Shown here: positions 1 through 7,134 of the stretch, piece after piece
Layout of the letters: each line of letters starts with the position of its first letter
How positions within the stretch are numbered: position 1 is the first letter of the stretch
Origin: DAISIK01 sp036822055
GTDB taxonomy: Bacteria > Verrucomicrobiota > Verrucomicrobiia > Opitutales > Puniceicoccaceae
Assembly: GCA_036822055.1 (NCBI GenBank)
Contig: DAISIK010000008.1
Coordinates: forward strand, 1 to 64,000
Length of the DNA stretch: 64,000 nt
Reading direction: 5' to 3'
Notes under the pieces: generated by a model
What the model was told of the DNA's origin: nothing
The model's database searches: none
Seen by the model: the letters and a program-made list of their open reading frames with translations, nothing else
Program-made: the position numbers and the translations under genes

Positions 1-2
1 CG

Positions 3-62
3 GAGCGGTTCGTGCGATTTGCGGGTGATGAGCCTTCGGAGTGGAATGTGAAGCGAGAGTAA
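3..62 (+). CDS. C-terminal tail of a protein entering from the left edge, possibly a RAYT-type transposase
   Basis: The third forward frame is open from the window edge and ends at TAA (60-62), giving about 19 residues that end in SEWNVKRE. Nothing in this short tail identifies a family by itself. A REP-associated tyrosine transposase (Y1_Tnp) is suggested only by what follows at once: a duplicated 10-mer (51-60 and 61-70) and an AAGGGGTCAAACGC motif at 71-84, the kind of sequence that flanks such transposases. It could equally be an unrelated gene end or not coding. Confidence 0.25.
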   Translation, partial: ERFVRFAGDEPSEWNVKRE

Positions 63-391
63 GCGAGAGTAAGGGGTCAAACGCAAAATTTAAAGATTCT
101 TCCGATTGACCAAATTACTCACATAGTTTGGATGCCCCATCGCGAGTCGTTTTGCTATCCACGCGAGAAGAAGGGGTCAAATGGTTCGCAACGCAACGGC
201 TTCAAACCCAAATTCAATCGGGGAAAACACCCCCGGCGAAGGTCATCGCGCTTCCGCCAGCGGCATGGCTCTCCCGGTTGCCAGTCGGGTCGAAGTCAAT
301 CGTGGGAAGTGGCCGCACTTGGACTTAAATCGTTTCATCGGGAAACGAATGCATTGCCCCCATTTTCCATTTCGTGCTGTTTTAACTCCAG
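63..391. other. Gene-free stretch with REP-like motifs
   Basis: No convincing gene is seen. The stretch holds a tandem duplicate of AAGCGAGAGT (second copy 61-70), an AAGGGGTCAAACGC motif at 71-84 and a related AAGGGGTCAAATG at 171-183. Short overlapping open frames occur in several phases on the plus strand, but none has recognisable composition or domains. The stretch looks like decayed mobile-element margin downstream of the vapBC pair. Confidence 0.5.
347..361 (+). repeat. Left copy of a 15-bp direct repeat flanking vapBC
   Basis: GAATGCATTGCCCCC here and GAATGAATTGCCCCC at 1119-1133 match at 14 of 15 positions in the same orientation and bracket the toxin-antitoxin pair. Chance or shared REP-margin sequence are alternatives to a target-site or recombination scar. 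Confidence 0.4.
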
Positions 392-826
392 CTACTCCAG
401 ATCAAGCGGGTGGCGGAAAGGCAGGCCGGGGAAACGGGCAAAGCCCCGGTCCAAGCTTATCCACTCACACCCGGTTTCCAGAGCCAAGGCGGCGTGGTAG
501 GCGTCGAGAATTGAATTCCCCCGAAGTTCCAGTCTTCGGCAGAGATCGATGAAAATTTCCCAGTGCCGTGGACCGGGTGCCAGCACATGAACGGTTTCAC
601 GGGAACGGAAATCTTTGATGAATTCGACGGCTTGGGAGACGGGAGTCGGTTCCCGGAATACCTTCGGGTGGGTGATGACACGAAGACACCCGCTCAATAC
701 CAGTTCGGAGACCGCCAACCCCGGCGGGGACGAGAGGCAGGACTCCACCCACTGGCGAATCAACACGTGATGACCGGCATCCTCGCGATGCGTCTCGACC
801 AATATGTTAACGTCGACAAGGATCAT
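392..826 (-). CDS. vapC: PIN-domain toxin, VapC family ribonuclease
   Basis: A 144-residue PIN domain, the usual VapC length. The acidic residues expected to hold the metal are visible: Asp5 in the N-terminal LVDVN strand, Glu41, Asp108 in ILDAY and Asp126 in SLDRGF. VapC toxins are Mg-dependent RNases that cleave tRNA or rRNA and are held inactive by VapB. The start ATG overlaps the antitoxin stop by ATGA, so the pair is translationally coupled with the antitoxin first, the normal VapBC order. The gene appears intact. The RNA target cannot be told from sequence. Confidence 0.9.
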   Translation of the reverse strand: MILVDVNILVETHREDAGHHVLIRQWVESCLSSPPGLAVSELVLSGCLRVITHPKVFREPTPVSQAVEFIKDFRSRETVHVLAPGPRHWEIFIDLCRRLELRGNSILDAYHAALALETGCEWISLDRGFARFPGLPFRHPLDLE

Positions 827-1065
827 TTATCCTCCATCAGGGCGAGAAGCTCGGCTGAGCTGGTCAAATCCACCCCAGGACGCACTCCCGATCCGCAGAA
901 TGTCTTCAAAGGTTCGACCTTGCCGGACGAGGAGCCTTTGGCACGACTCAGAAGTGTCGTTCGCAGAGCGTCTTCAACAACCTCCCCAAGGGAGATGTCT
1001 CGCTCCAGCGCAACGCGCTTGGCTTCACGCAAAAGATCCTCGGAAATGGATAAGGTCGTTCTCAT
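823..1065 (-). CDS. vapB: VapB-type antitoxin, ribbon-helix-helix
   Basis: An 80-residue protein whose first 40 residues look like a ribbon-helix-helix DNA-binding fold (MRTTLSISEDLLREAKRVAL start), followed by a polar tail that would wrap the toxin. VapB proteins neutralise VapC and repress their own promoter. It is the first gene of the pair and ends in ATGA overlapping vapC. No operator palindrome was convincingly identified upstream, where ATGCATCATGATG repeats near 1066-1096 could serve as one. Confidence 0.85.
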   Translation of the reverse strand: MRTTLSISEDLLREAKRVALERDISLGEVVEDALRTTLLSRAKGSSSGKVEPLKTFCGSGVRPGVDLTSSAELLALMEDK

Positions 1066-1118
1066 GCATCAAGATGGTAAAGTAATGCATCATGATGTCA
1101 AGACCCGGATTTTCAATG

Positions 1119-1133
1119 GAATGAATTGCCCCC
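1119..1133 (+). repeat. Right copy of the 15-bp direct repeat flanking vapBC
   Basis: GAATGAATTGCCCCC, 14 of 15 identical with 347-361, same orientation. It lies about 50 bases upstream of the vapB start and 20 bases before the REP-like palindrome. Confidence 0.4.
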
Positions 1134-1152
1134 TTCGGCCTCGGAGCGGTGG

Positions 1153-1273
1153 AAGGGGTCAAACGCTAATGGCACTTAGTTAAGGTCAGGTGCGGCACTC
1201 CAAGGCTCTTTCTAAACAGGCGCAAAACCCCGAAAAACGGGCTTAACTAAGTGCAATTGGCGTTTGAACCCTT
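1153..1273. repeat. REP/MITE-like 121-bp imperfect palindrome
   Basis: The left arm (1153-1184) begins AAGGGGTCAAACGC and ends CACTTAGTTAAG. The right arm (1242-1273) is its reverse complement at 29 of 32 positions, so the transcript or single strand would fold into a long hairpin with a 57-base loop region. The layout fits a REP doublet or small inverted-repeat element of the sort mobilised by RAYT transposases. Isolated AAGGGGTCA cores of the same kind sit at 71, 171 and, inverted, 1596-1604. Confidence 0.75.
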
Positions 1274-1282
1274 TTTCTCTTA

Positions 1283-1693
1283 TCATCCGAATAGCTCGCT
1301 TTGCGACCCGGTGCGAACAAGGATCAGTTCCGTCTCCGTCGTCTGGTAGATCAACAGCCAGTCGGGGCTAATGTGACATTCCCTGCAACCAAGATAATTT
1401 CCAATCAAAGCATGATCGCGGTAGCCTTCTGCCAAGGGCTCGCCCGCAGCCAGAGTGTCGATCACAAAGGCCAACTTCGAGAGGTCTTTGCCATAGGAAC
1501 GCAGCTTGGTGCGCTGGCCCACTTCATTGAAAGCGTACGTGTAGGTTGGGATAGATGTCGAGCCGAATCGGTTTAAAAAATAGTGATATACGGAATGACC
1601 CCTTTTTAAGAGCAACGCGGATTCCGCCGGATCTGCGGATATCAGCAACTCCCCGAATTCATACGCGCCATAGAGACAGCGAAGCAAAATCAA
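1283..1693 (-). CDS. YafQ/RelE-type mRNA interferase toxin with damaged 5' end
   Basis: The last 80 or so residues are a clear YafQ-type toxin: LSKL...GEPLAEGYRDHALIG, then YRECHISPDWLLIY-like core and a terminal SELFG. This family cuts mRNA on the ribosome and normally has about 90 residues. The open frame here runs 50 residues further upstream to a TTG, and that extension contains the REP core AAGGGGTCA (inverted, 1596-1604), so the native start was probably displaced by REP sequence. A GTG at 1522 would give a 79-residue protein lacking the first strand. No RelB/DinJ-like antitoxin is found upstream, so the gene is either silent or a remnant. Confidence 0.6.
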   Translation of the reverse strand: MILLRCLYGAYEFGELLISADPAESALLLKRGHSVYHYFLNRFGSTSIPTYTYAFNEVGQRTKLRSYGKDLSKLAFVIDTLAAGEPLAEGYRDHALIGNYLGCRECHISPDWLLIYQTTETELILVRTGSQSELFG

Positions 1694-1959
1694 GAATCAA
1701 AGCAGACGACCTGATCGAACCAACAATCCAACGCGAACCGGAATCACCTACCGAATTTCAACTATCTTGGTGACACTCCCCCCCTCCCTCCCCAACGAAA
1801 ACTGAAGAAATTCCCACCCCCTCGTTAAAATCCCCATAAAGCCTTTGGCCTCACCAGTCGCAAACTACCGAAAATCGACCTTCCCCTTTTCTAGTCCAGT
1901 CAATATCTCTTCGAGTCGAACAATTGCTTTTCACCGTCCTCAACGTTCCACCTCGCAAA

Positions 1960-2409
1960 ATGCGCCAGACCAACATCTCTAACCTGATCCTCTTTCTCCT
2001 CCTCTGCATCGGCTCCCTGAATTCCGCATGTGTGAGCATTGCCGACCTTCCGCCAGACGTCCGGGGAACCTTTGTTTCCAACCGTGAGGCAACCATCGAA
2101 AAGTGGCGGCGCGAAGAACCCTTCGGTCATGAAACGGAAAAGATGATCGAAGTTCTCGGCGGTACTCTTGGTCGGACCACCGCCGTTCTCGACTCAAACT
2201 CAATCACCCTGCGCATGGGAGACTCCGAACAAGTCGACATACTCCGCCGGGTCAGCCTACAAGATGGCGTTATTCACCTAAGGTACCATAGCAACATCTA
2301 CGGCAGAGTCCTCCAGTCTCGAATCGTGCCGGACGCTGATGGTTTCTGGGTCTACTCCGACGAGATTCTTGTCGGCTTCTCCGAGCGCTTTGACCGGGTC
2401 AGGCCCTAG
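1960..2409 (+). CDS. Small exported protein of unknown function
   Basis: A 149-residue protein starting at ATG 1960; an in-frame TTG at 1924 is less likely. The first 25 residues form a basic-then-hydrophobic signal (RQTN then LILFLLLCIG) ending near SAC, so either a signal peptidase I site or a poor lipobox is possible. The mature part is mixed alpha/beta with no family I recognise. It converges on the next gene with 26 bases between stops. About 265 bases before it show no gene. Confidence 0.55.
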   Translation: MRQTNISNLILFLLLCIGSLNSACVSIADLPPDVRGTFVSNREATIEKWRREEPFGHETEKMIEVLGGTLGRTTAVLDSNSITLRMGDSEQVDILRRVSLQDGVIHLRYHSNIYGRVLQSRIVPDADGFWVYSDEILVGFSERFDRVRP

Positions 2410-2435
2410 GGTTGATCATCCGTTAGACCGACTTT

Positions 2436-3845
2436 CTATTGTCCCCACCTGCGAAAGCCGCCCTCCGATCCGCCGCGATCCGCCATATTCCGGATCCGCT
2501 CCCGGCTCTCCTCGGGCAATTCCACTTTCTCGATCCAATTCTCAAAACCTTCAGCGTCGGTTTCTTTCCAAATTCGAGCAATCCGGGCCAAACTCCGGTC
2601 CCGCCGCTGCTCGGAGCTAATCGTCTCTGCCCAGCTCGCCGCTGCCATCGGATCTTCCTGTGCTGCCCTTGTCGCATAGATACTTAGAGCGCGGTCCACC
2701 AGAGGTCCCGAAGGTAGCTGGTTCAGCCATACCCCAGGCCCCTCCAGGTCGTACCGCGACCACTGTTCCACCACCACCGTCACCGCCTCGCCAGCATTGC
2801 GAGACTCAAAATCCATCGAGCTGACATAGGCAGCCGCCTCCACTGGATCGTTACCAGCCCAACTCCTCATTAGCGAGATCACCGCCCGCCCATTCTCCCT
2901 TAGATCTTCGGGTAGCTCATTGAGCAAGCTCACCGCCCCGAGCGGATCCGTTTCGGCCAGCTTACCCACCAGTTGTCGAACCGCCCGTTCCTGCAGTCTA
3001 GCCTCCGGCAGACCGAGAAGAATCTCCTTTGCTGCCAACACTCCCCCCGTTTCGAGGACTCCCAACATCAAGGACTCAGCCATCGAATCACGCAGGCGTC
3101 GGTCCGCCCATGTATCGCTCGGCATCGAAGCTACCAGGTTCAGAGCCCCGAATCGGTCCACGGTTGCATAGGTTTCCACCAAGGCCTCCATCCGATTGGA
3201 AAATACCCTTTGAGTCACCCCATCCGAGGATTGCTTCAAATAGCTCAGGGCCTGCTCCGGTGCCATCCTCCCCCAAGTTTTCAAAACATCAATTCTCGCC
3301 CTTTCCGATCCCGCCATCGAGGTGATTGAGGAGGTCTCCGCCATTGCAAAGAGGGGATCAACTTCGGCGATCTTGCTCAGTGCAGCTCGGATCAACTGCT
3401 CCCGGCCCGGCGTTTCTTTCGGTAAAGCTTGAAGCCGCTCAAGGTGAAGCACAGCCTCTCCGAACGAGGCCTGCGAAAGCTCAAGGACCGCCAGCCGCTG
3501 CTGCTCGGCAGTTCCGGTACCCGAAAGGAAGGATCTTAGATTGACGAAAGATCCACCATCGACCAGGAGGAGCATCGCTCCCTCCGTCCGATCGCCGGGA
3601 CTCAAACCCTCATCTGCAATTAACGCTTCGCTCACCTGGAACTTTTCGTCCACCCCACGCATATCCAGGCTTCCGGATCCAAATGGATTTCTCGACTCTG
3701 ATCTTGTGGAAGGATCACCGCCCTCGACAACCTCTCGATTGCCCCCAGGGCTTTGAACCGATCGACCAATCCAAACCGCGAGAAGAAGGGTGCCGATCCA
3801 ACCGACAAAGAGGAGCAACTTTTTTGGAGATTTGCTGGAAGTCAT
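2436..3845 (-). CDS. Membrane-anchored helical-repeat protein of unknown function
   Basis: A 469-residue protein with one membrane segment near residues 10-28 after a KK-rich start, then a periplasmic or outer-facing region built of roughly 35-residue helical units. The units share a pattern of Trp, a DP dipeptide followed by Ala-rich helix, and LP before the next helix (for example NDPVEAAAY, QEDPMAAASW). Such repeats resemble TPR/HEAT-like scaffolds found in Verrucomicrobia proteins. The start at ATG 3845 is preferred over a GTG at 3872 because the membrane signal follows directly. The role is unknown; a binding scaffold is a guess from the fold. Confidence 0.6.
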   Translation of the reverse strand: MTSSKSPKKLLLFVGWIGTLLLAVWIGRSVQSPGGNREVVEGGDPSTRSESRNPFGSGSLDMRGVDEKFQVSEALIADEGLSPGDRTEGAMLLLVDGGSFVNLRSFLSGTGTAEQQRLAVLELSQASFGEAVLHLERLQALPKETPGREQLIRAALSKIAEVDPLFAMAETSSITSMAGSERARIDVLKTWGRMAPEQALSYLKQSSDGVTQRVFSNRMEALVETYATVDRFGALNLVASMPSDTWADRRLRDSMAESLMLGVLETGGVLAAKEILLGLPEARLQERAVRQLVGKLAETDPLGAVSLLNELPEDLRENGRAVISLMRSWAGNDPVEAAAYVSSMDFESRNAGEAVTVVVEQWSRYDLEGPGVWLNQLPSGPLVDRALSIYATRAAQEDPMAAASWAETISSEQRRDRSLARIARIWKETDAEGFENWIEKVELPEESRERIRNMADRGGSEGGFRRWGQ

Positions 3846-3913
3846 CCGGTCTAAAACGCCTCCTCCAAACACGCCGTTACGTAAAAAATTCTTTCTTTGG
3901 CCAAGTGAAGACT

Positions 3914-5116
3914 TCAGCCCAAATTTCGTGCGGCAAACTTGATCGCCTCGTAGATCTTGTCGAGATCAGCTTCCGTGTGTCGCGCCGAGATGGCGGTCCG
4001 AATCAAGTCCTTTCCCGGGGGCACTCCCGGGGCAATCGACATCACCGTGAAAACCCCCTTCGATAGGAGGTCTTTCCAGAAGGCATAAACCCGCTCTTTC
4101 TTTCCCAAAACAATCGGAATCGCCGGAGTCTCGCTCTCCCAGGTGTCCAAACCAAGGTCCTTCAACATCTCTCGATACCTTCGAGTATTGGACCAAAGCC
4201 GCTCCAGATGCTCCGGCTCAGTCTGCAAAACCTCGAGTGCCGCCTCTGCGCAGGCGGCTTGGCTGGGGCTTACCGCCGCACTAAAAATCGTCTGCTTGGA
4301 ATGGGTTCGCAGATACTCAATCAGCACCTTTGACCCCGCCACAAACCCGCCCGTGCTGCTCATTGCTTTGGAGAAGCTGCCACACAACACATCAACCCGA
4401 TCCACCATCCCAAAATGCGCCGCCGTGCCACGACCTCCGGGTCCCATCACTCCAAAGCCATGCGCATCGTCCATGATGGAAAACAATCCATGCGTTTCCG
4501 CCACCTCAATCAGCTCCGGCAACCGCGCCACATGCCCTTCCATCGAGTAAACCCCCTCAATCAAAAGCACTTTTGCCTTTTTGGGATCTTCGTGGCTCAA
4601 AACTTCTTTCAAGTGCTCCGGGTTGTTGTGGGAAAATCGCTCCGCCGAAGCTCCCGAAACATGGATTCCCGACCAGAGGGAGGAATGTACGTTTTTGTCA
4701 ACCAGGATGCAGTCCCCCCGCTCAGCAAAGCCCGCCACCGCCGACATGCAGGATATATAACCAGCAACCGAAACATGGCAGGCCTCTTTGCCTAAAAACG
4801 CGGCCAGCTTTTCTTCCAGCCGGGTGTGAAAAACTCGGGTGCCGTTGGCCAGCCGCGCACCAGTCGTTCCACTTCCCCACTCCCGCAAGGCCCGCTCCCC
4901 CGCTTCCACTACCTTCGGATGGTTGCTCAACCCGAGGTAGTCATTGCTCGAAAGCATCACATACTCCTCACCGTCCCGGTAGACCCTCGTTCCCCGCTGC
5001 TCGTCAAAGCTAAAATAGTAAGGCGCATACTTGAGGCGGAGTTTGGTAAACGAATCATCTTCGCACCGTTGGACGATGCGGTTGCGAACAGCGCGACGCG
5101 GCGGAAAAAGTGCCAT
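3914..5116 (-). CDS. Alpha-oxoamine synthase family PLP enzyme (serine palmitoyltransferase/BioF/KBL-like)
   Basis: A 400-residue fold-type I PLP enzyme. Visible residues include Asp217-Asp218-Ala-His220 in the DDAHG motif, the PLP lysine in GSFSKAMSSTGG (Lys250) and the stacking His144. The family condenses an amino acid with an acyl-CoA and releases CO2 (serine palmitoyltransferase, 8-amino-7-oxononanoate synthase, aminoketobutyrate ligase). The NGTRVFH segment resembles the serine palmitoyltransferase/BioF branch more than KBL, but the substrate cannot be fixed. Its ATG lies one base after the pheA stop, so it is cotranscribed with pheA and scpB although no pathway link is evident. Confidence 0.85.
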   Translation of the reverse strand: MALFPPRRAVRNRIVQRCEDDSFTKLRLKYAPYYFSFDEQRGTRVYRDGEEYVMLSSNDYLGLSNHPKVVEAGERALREWGSGTTGARLANGTRVFHTRLEEKLAAFLGKEACHVSVAGYISCMSAVAGFAERGDCILVDKNVHSSLWSGIHVSGASAERFSHNNPEHLKEVLSHEDPKKAKVLLIEGVYSMEGHVARLPELIEVAETHGLFSIMDDAHGFGVMGPGGRGTAAHFGMVDRVDVLCGSFSKAMSSTGGFVAGSKVLIEYLRTHSKQTIFSAAVSPSQAACAEAALEVLQTEPEHLERLWSNTRRYREMLKDLGLDTWESETPAIPIVLGKKERVYAFWKDLLSKGVFTVMSIAPGVPPGKDLIRTAISARHTEADLDKIYEAIKFAARNLG

Positions 5117-5117
5117 A

Positions 5118-6197
5118 TTATTGTCCTGTATTTCCTGTATCTGGATAAGAGCCTAACCACTTCACAAAGGGACAAGTCTTCTCGAGTGCGTCAAACACCT
5201 CTTTCAGTTGAGCATCCTCCATATGACCCTCACAGTCCGCAAAAAAATAGTAGTCCCACCTCCGCCGTCGGCTCGGGCGGGATTCGATCTTGGTCAAATT
5301 GATTCTGCGTTCTCCAAAAGCCTCCAGGGCCCCCTTTAAGGCCCCTACCTCATCGCGCAATGAAAAGACCAGGCTGGTCTTGTCCTTTCCGGTCCGGGAT
5401 GGGCGGCTCGCCTCCCGCCCCAGGACAAAAAAACGGGTCGTATTGTCCGGGTGATCTTCGATGCCCCGCGCCAAAACGGGAACTCCGTAAGTCGTCGCCG
5501 CTACCGAACTGGCGATCGCCGCACTTCCCTCCTCCTCCATCGCATTTCGCACCGCCCCTGCCGTACTGTGAACCGAGATCAATTCAGCCCGCTTCAAATG
5601 AGTGGCCAGCCACTCCCGACATTGCCCAATCGCCTGGTCTTTGGAATAAACCCGCTTTACCGACTCCAGGTCGCCTTCCCCAAGCAAACAGTGCTCAATC
5701 CGCAAATACACCTGCGAAATGATCTTCAGCGGGCTCTCTACCAACATGTCCAGGCTGTGAAAGACCGCCCCCTCGGTGGAGTTTTCGATAGGGATAACCC
5801 CGTGGTCGGCCTGCCGTCGCTCAACCGCCGAGAAGACCTCCGGGATGGTCGTCAACGGCATGTGCTGCATCTGCGATCCAAAGGCCACCAGGGAGGCCTG
5901 ATGGGTAAAGGTTGCCTCGGGACCCAGGTAGGCGATCTTCAAGCCCCCCTCCATCGAGATGGAGGCCGAGATAATCTCGCGAAAAATCGGCCTCAGGCGA
6001 TCCCCGTCCAACGGGCCCTTGCTCAAGGCGGCAACCCGGTCAAACACCTCGCGCTCCCTTGCTGGAACAAAAATCGGTCCACCCGTTTTTCCCTTGAGGT
6101 GGCCGATCTCAGCCGCCAACTCCACCCTTCGATTGAGGAGCGCCACCAGCTCGGCGTCCACTTCGTCAATTGCATCTCTTAGTTTCTCTAATGTCAT
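5118..6197 (-). CDS. pheA: Bifunctional chorismate mutase/prephenate dehydratase
   Basis: A 359-residue P-protein making phenylpyruvate from chorismate in phenylalanine synthesis. Residues 1-85 are an AroQ chorismate mutase (LRDAIDEVDAELVALLNRR start). About 88-265 is the prephenate dehydratase domain with IAYLGPEATFTHQA and the conserved TTRFFVLG. About 275-355 is an ACT domain with the ESRPSR motif that binds phenylalanine for feedback inhibition. ATG 6197 overlaps the scpB stop by ATGA and is preferred over an upstream in-frame ATG at 6272 that would extend into scpB. Length and domain order are standard. Confidence 0.95.
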   Translation of the reverse strand: MTLEKLRDAIDEVDAELVALLNRRVELAAEIGHLKGKTGGPIFVPAREREVFDRVAALSKGPLDGDRLRPIFREIISASISMEGGLKIAYLGPEATFTHQASLVAFGSQMQHMPLTTIPEVFSAVERRQADHGVIPIENSTEGAVFHSLDMLVESPLKIISQVYLRIEHCLLGEGDLESVKRVYSKDQAIGQCREWLATHLKRAELISVHSTAGAVRNAMEEEGSAAIASSVAATTYGVPVLARGIEDHPDNTTRFFVLGREASRPSRTGKDKTSLVFSLRDEVGALKGALEAFGERRINLTKIESRPSRRRRWDYYFFADCEGHMEDAQLKEVFDALEKTCPFVKWLGSYPDTGNTGQ

Positions 6198-6928
6198 CCT
6201 GTAACCGCCGGGAGACCGAGATCGGTATCCGTCAATTGTTGTTGTTCCGGAGCTTCCGAACGCCCCAGCCACTCATCCAGCTGTGCCCTCGATACCACGT
6301 CCGAGGCTGGCAGCTCATCCAGGGATCGTAACCCGCAGACCTCGAGAAACTTTGTCGTCGTCCCAAACTGGACTGGCCGACCCGGCAACTCTGCCCGACC
6401 TACCGAAGCGACCAACTCCAGTTCCTGCAAACGTCCGAGGGCACTATCCACCGACACCCCCCTCACCCGCTCCATTTCTGCCCGTGTCACCGGCTGCCGG
6501 TAGGCGACCATCGATAAGGTCTCCAGCATCGCCGGCGTCAGACGCAGCTGACGCGGCTCTCCACGCAAACAGCGCACCCAGTCTGCGTACTGCGGGGCGA
6601 GGACCAGCCGATAACCCTCCGGGCCATCTTGGATACGATAAACCTCATTGCGGACCCTCAGCGCCTCGCTCAAGTCCGCCAGAGCCTCCCGCAGTTGAGC
6701 CACCGTCACCGAGCCGGGAATTCCCGCCCCGCCCGGCCCCCGCTCCATGGGCTCACCTTCCCGTTCCCCCGCTTCCTTCTCCTCCAAACTTGCATCCGTT
6801 TCGGCCCGATTCGCCATCTTCTCAAAAACCCCCTGAATCTGCTTCAGATCCAGAGGCTCCGAGGTGGAAAAAAGAAGAGCCAGCAAAGTTTGATGGAGGT
6901 CGACGGTCACGAGTAAAACCACCAGCAT
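6194..6928 (-). CDS. scpB: Segregation and condensation protein B
   Basis: A 244-residue ScpB, partner of ScpA and Smc in chromosome condensation. It shows the tandem winged-helix pattern, with LLALLFSTSEPL at the start, the conserved LSMVAYRQPVTRAEMERVRGV segment in the middle and GRPVQFGTTTKFLEV after it. The N-terminal domain carries an extra acidic linker (about residues 35-65) compared with compact homologues. No scpA lies next to it here, unlike the common scpAB pair. It is the first gene of a three-gene minus operon with pheA and the oxoamine synthase. A GTG at 6910 is an alternative start. Confidence 0.9.
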   Translation of the reverse strand: MLVVLLVTVDLHQTLLALLFSTSEPLDLKQIQGVFEKMANRAETDASLEEKEAGEREGEPMERGPGGAGIPGSVTVAQLREALADLSEALRVRNEVYRIQDGPEGYRLVLAPQYADWVRCLRGEPRQLRLTPAMLETLSMVAYRQPVTRAEMERVRGVSVDSALGRLQELELVASVGRAELPGRPVQFGTTTKFLEVCGLRSLDELPASDVVSRAQLDEWLGRSEAPEQQQLTDTDLGLPAVTG

Positions 6929-7134
6929 GAATCAAGCGCCGCAGTTCCTACAAACTGAAAATAAAGAACCGGAATTCACCCTCCATCCGTCAGCCCCCCA
7001 CCGGTCCCGGGGAGTAACCCACCACCCCATCCCGAAAAAATCAGCCTCATCATCGATCCAGAGAAACTTTTGCTTTCACGGAATCCACCATCCCTCTAGC
7101 GTGTAGGGTTTTGAGCAAATCCAACGAAATTTTT

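Noticed and set aside
128..552. Three overlapping plus-strand open frames before vapC
   Set aside because: They overlap one another in different phases, have no domain or normal codon pattern and partly read antisense to vapC.
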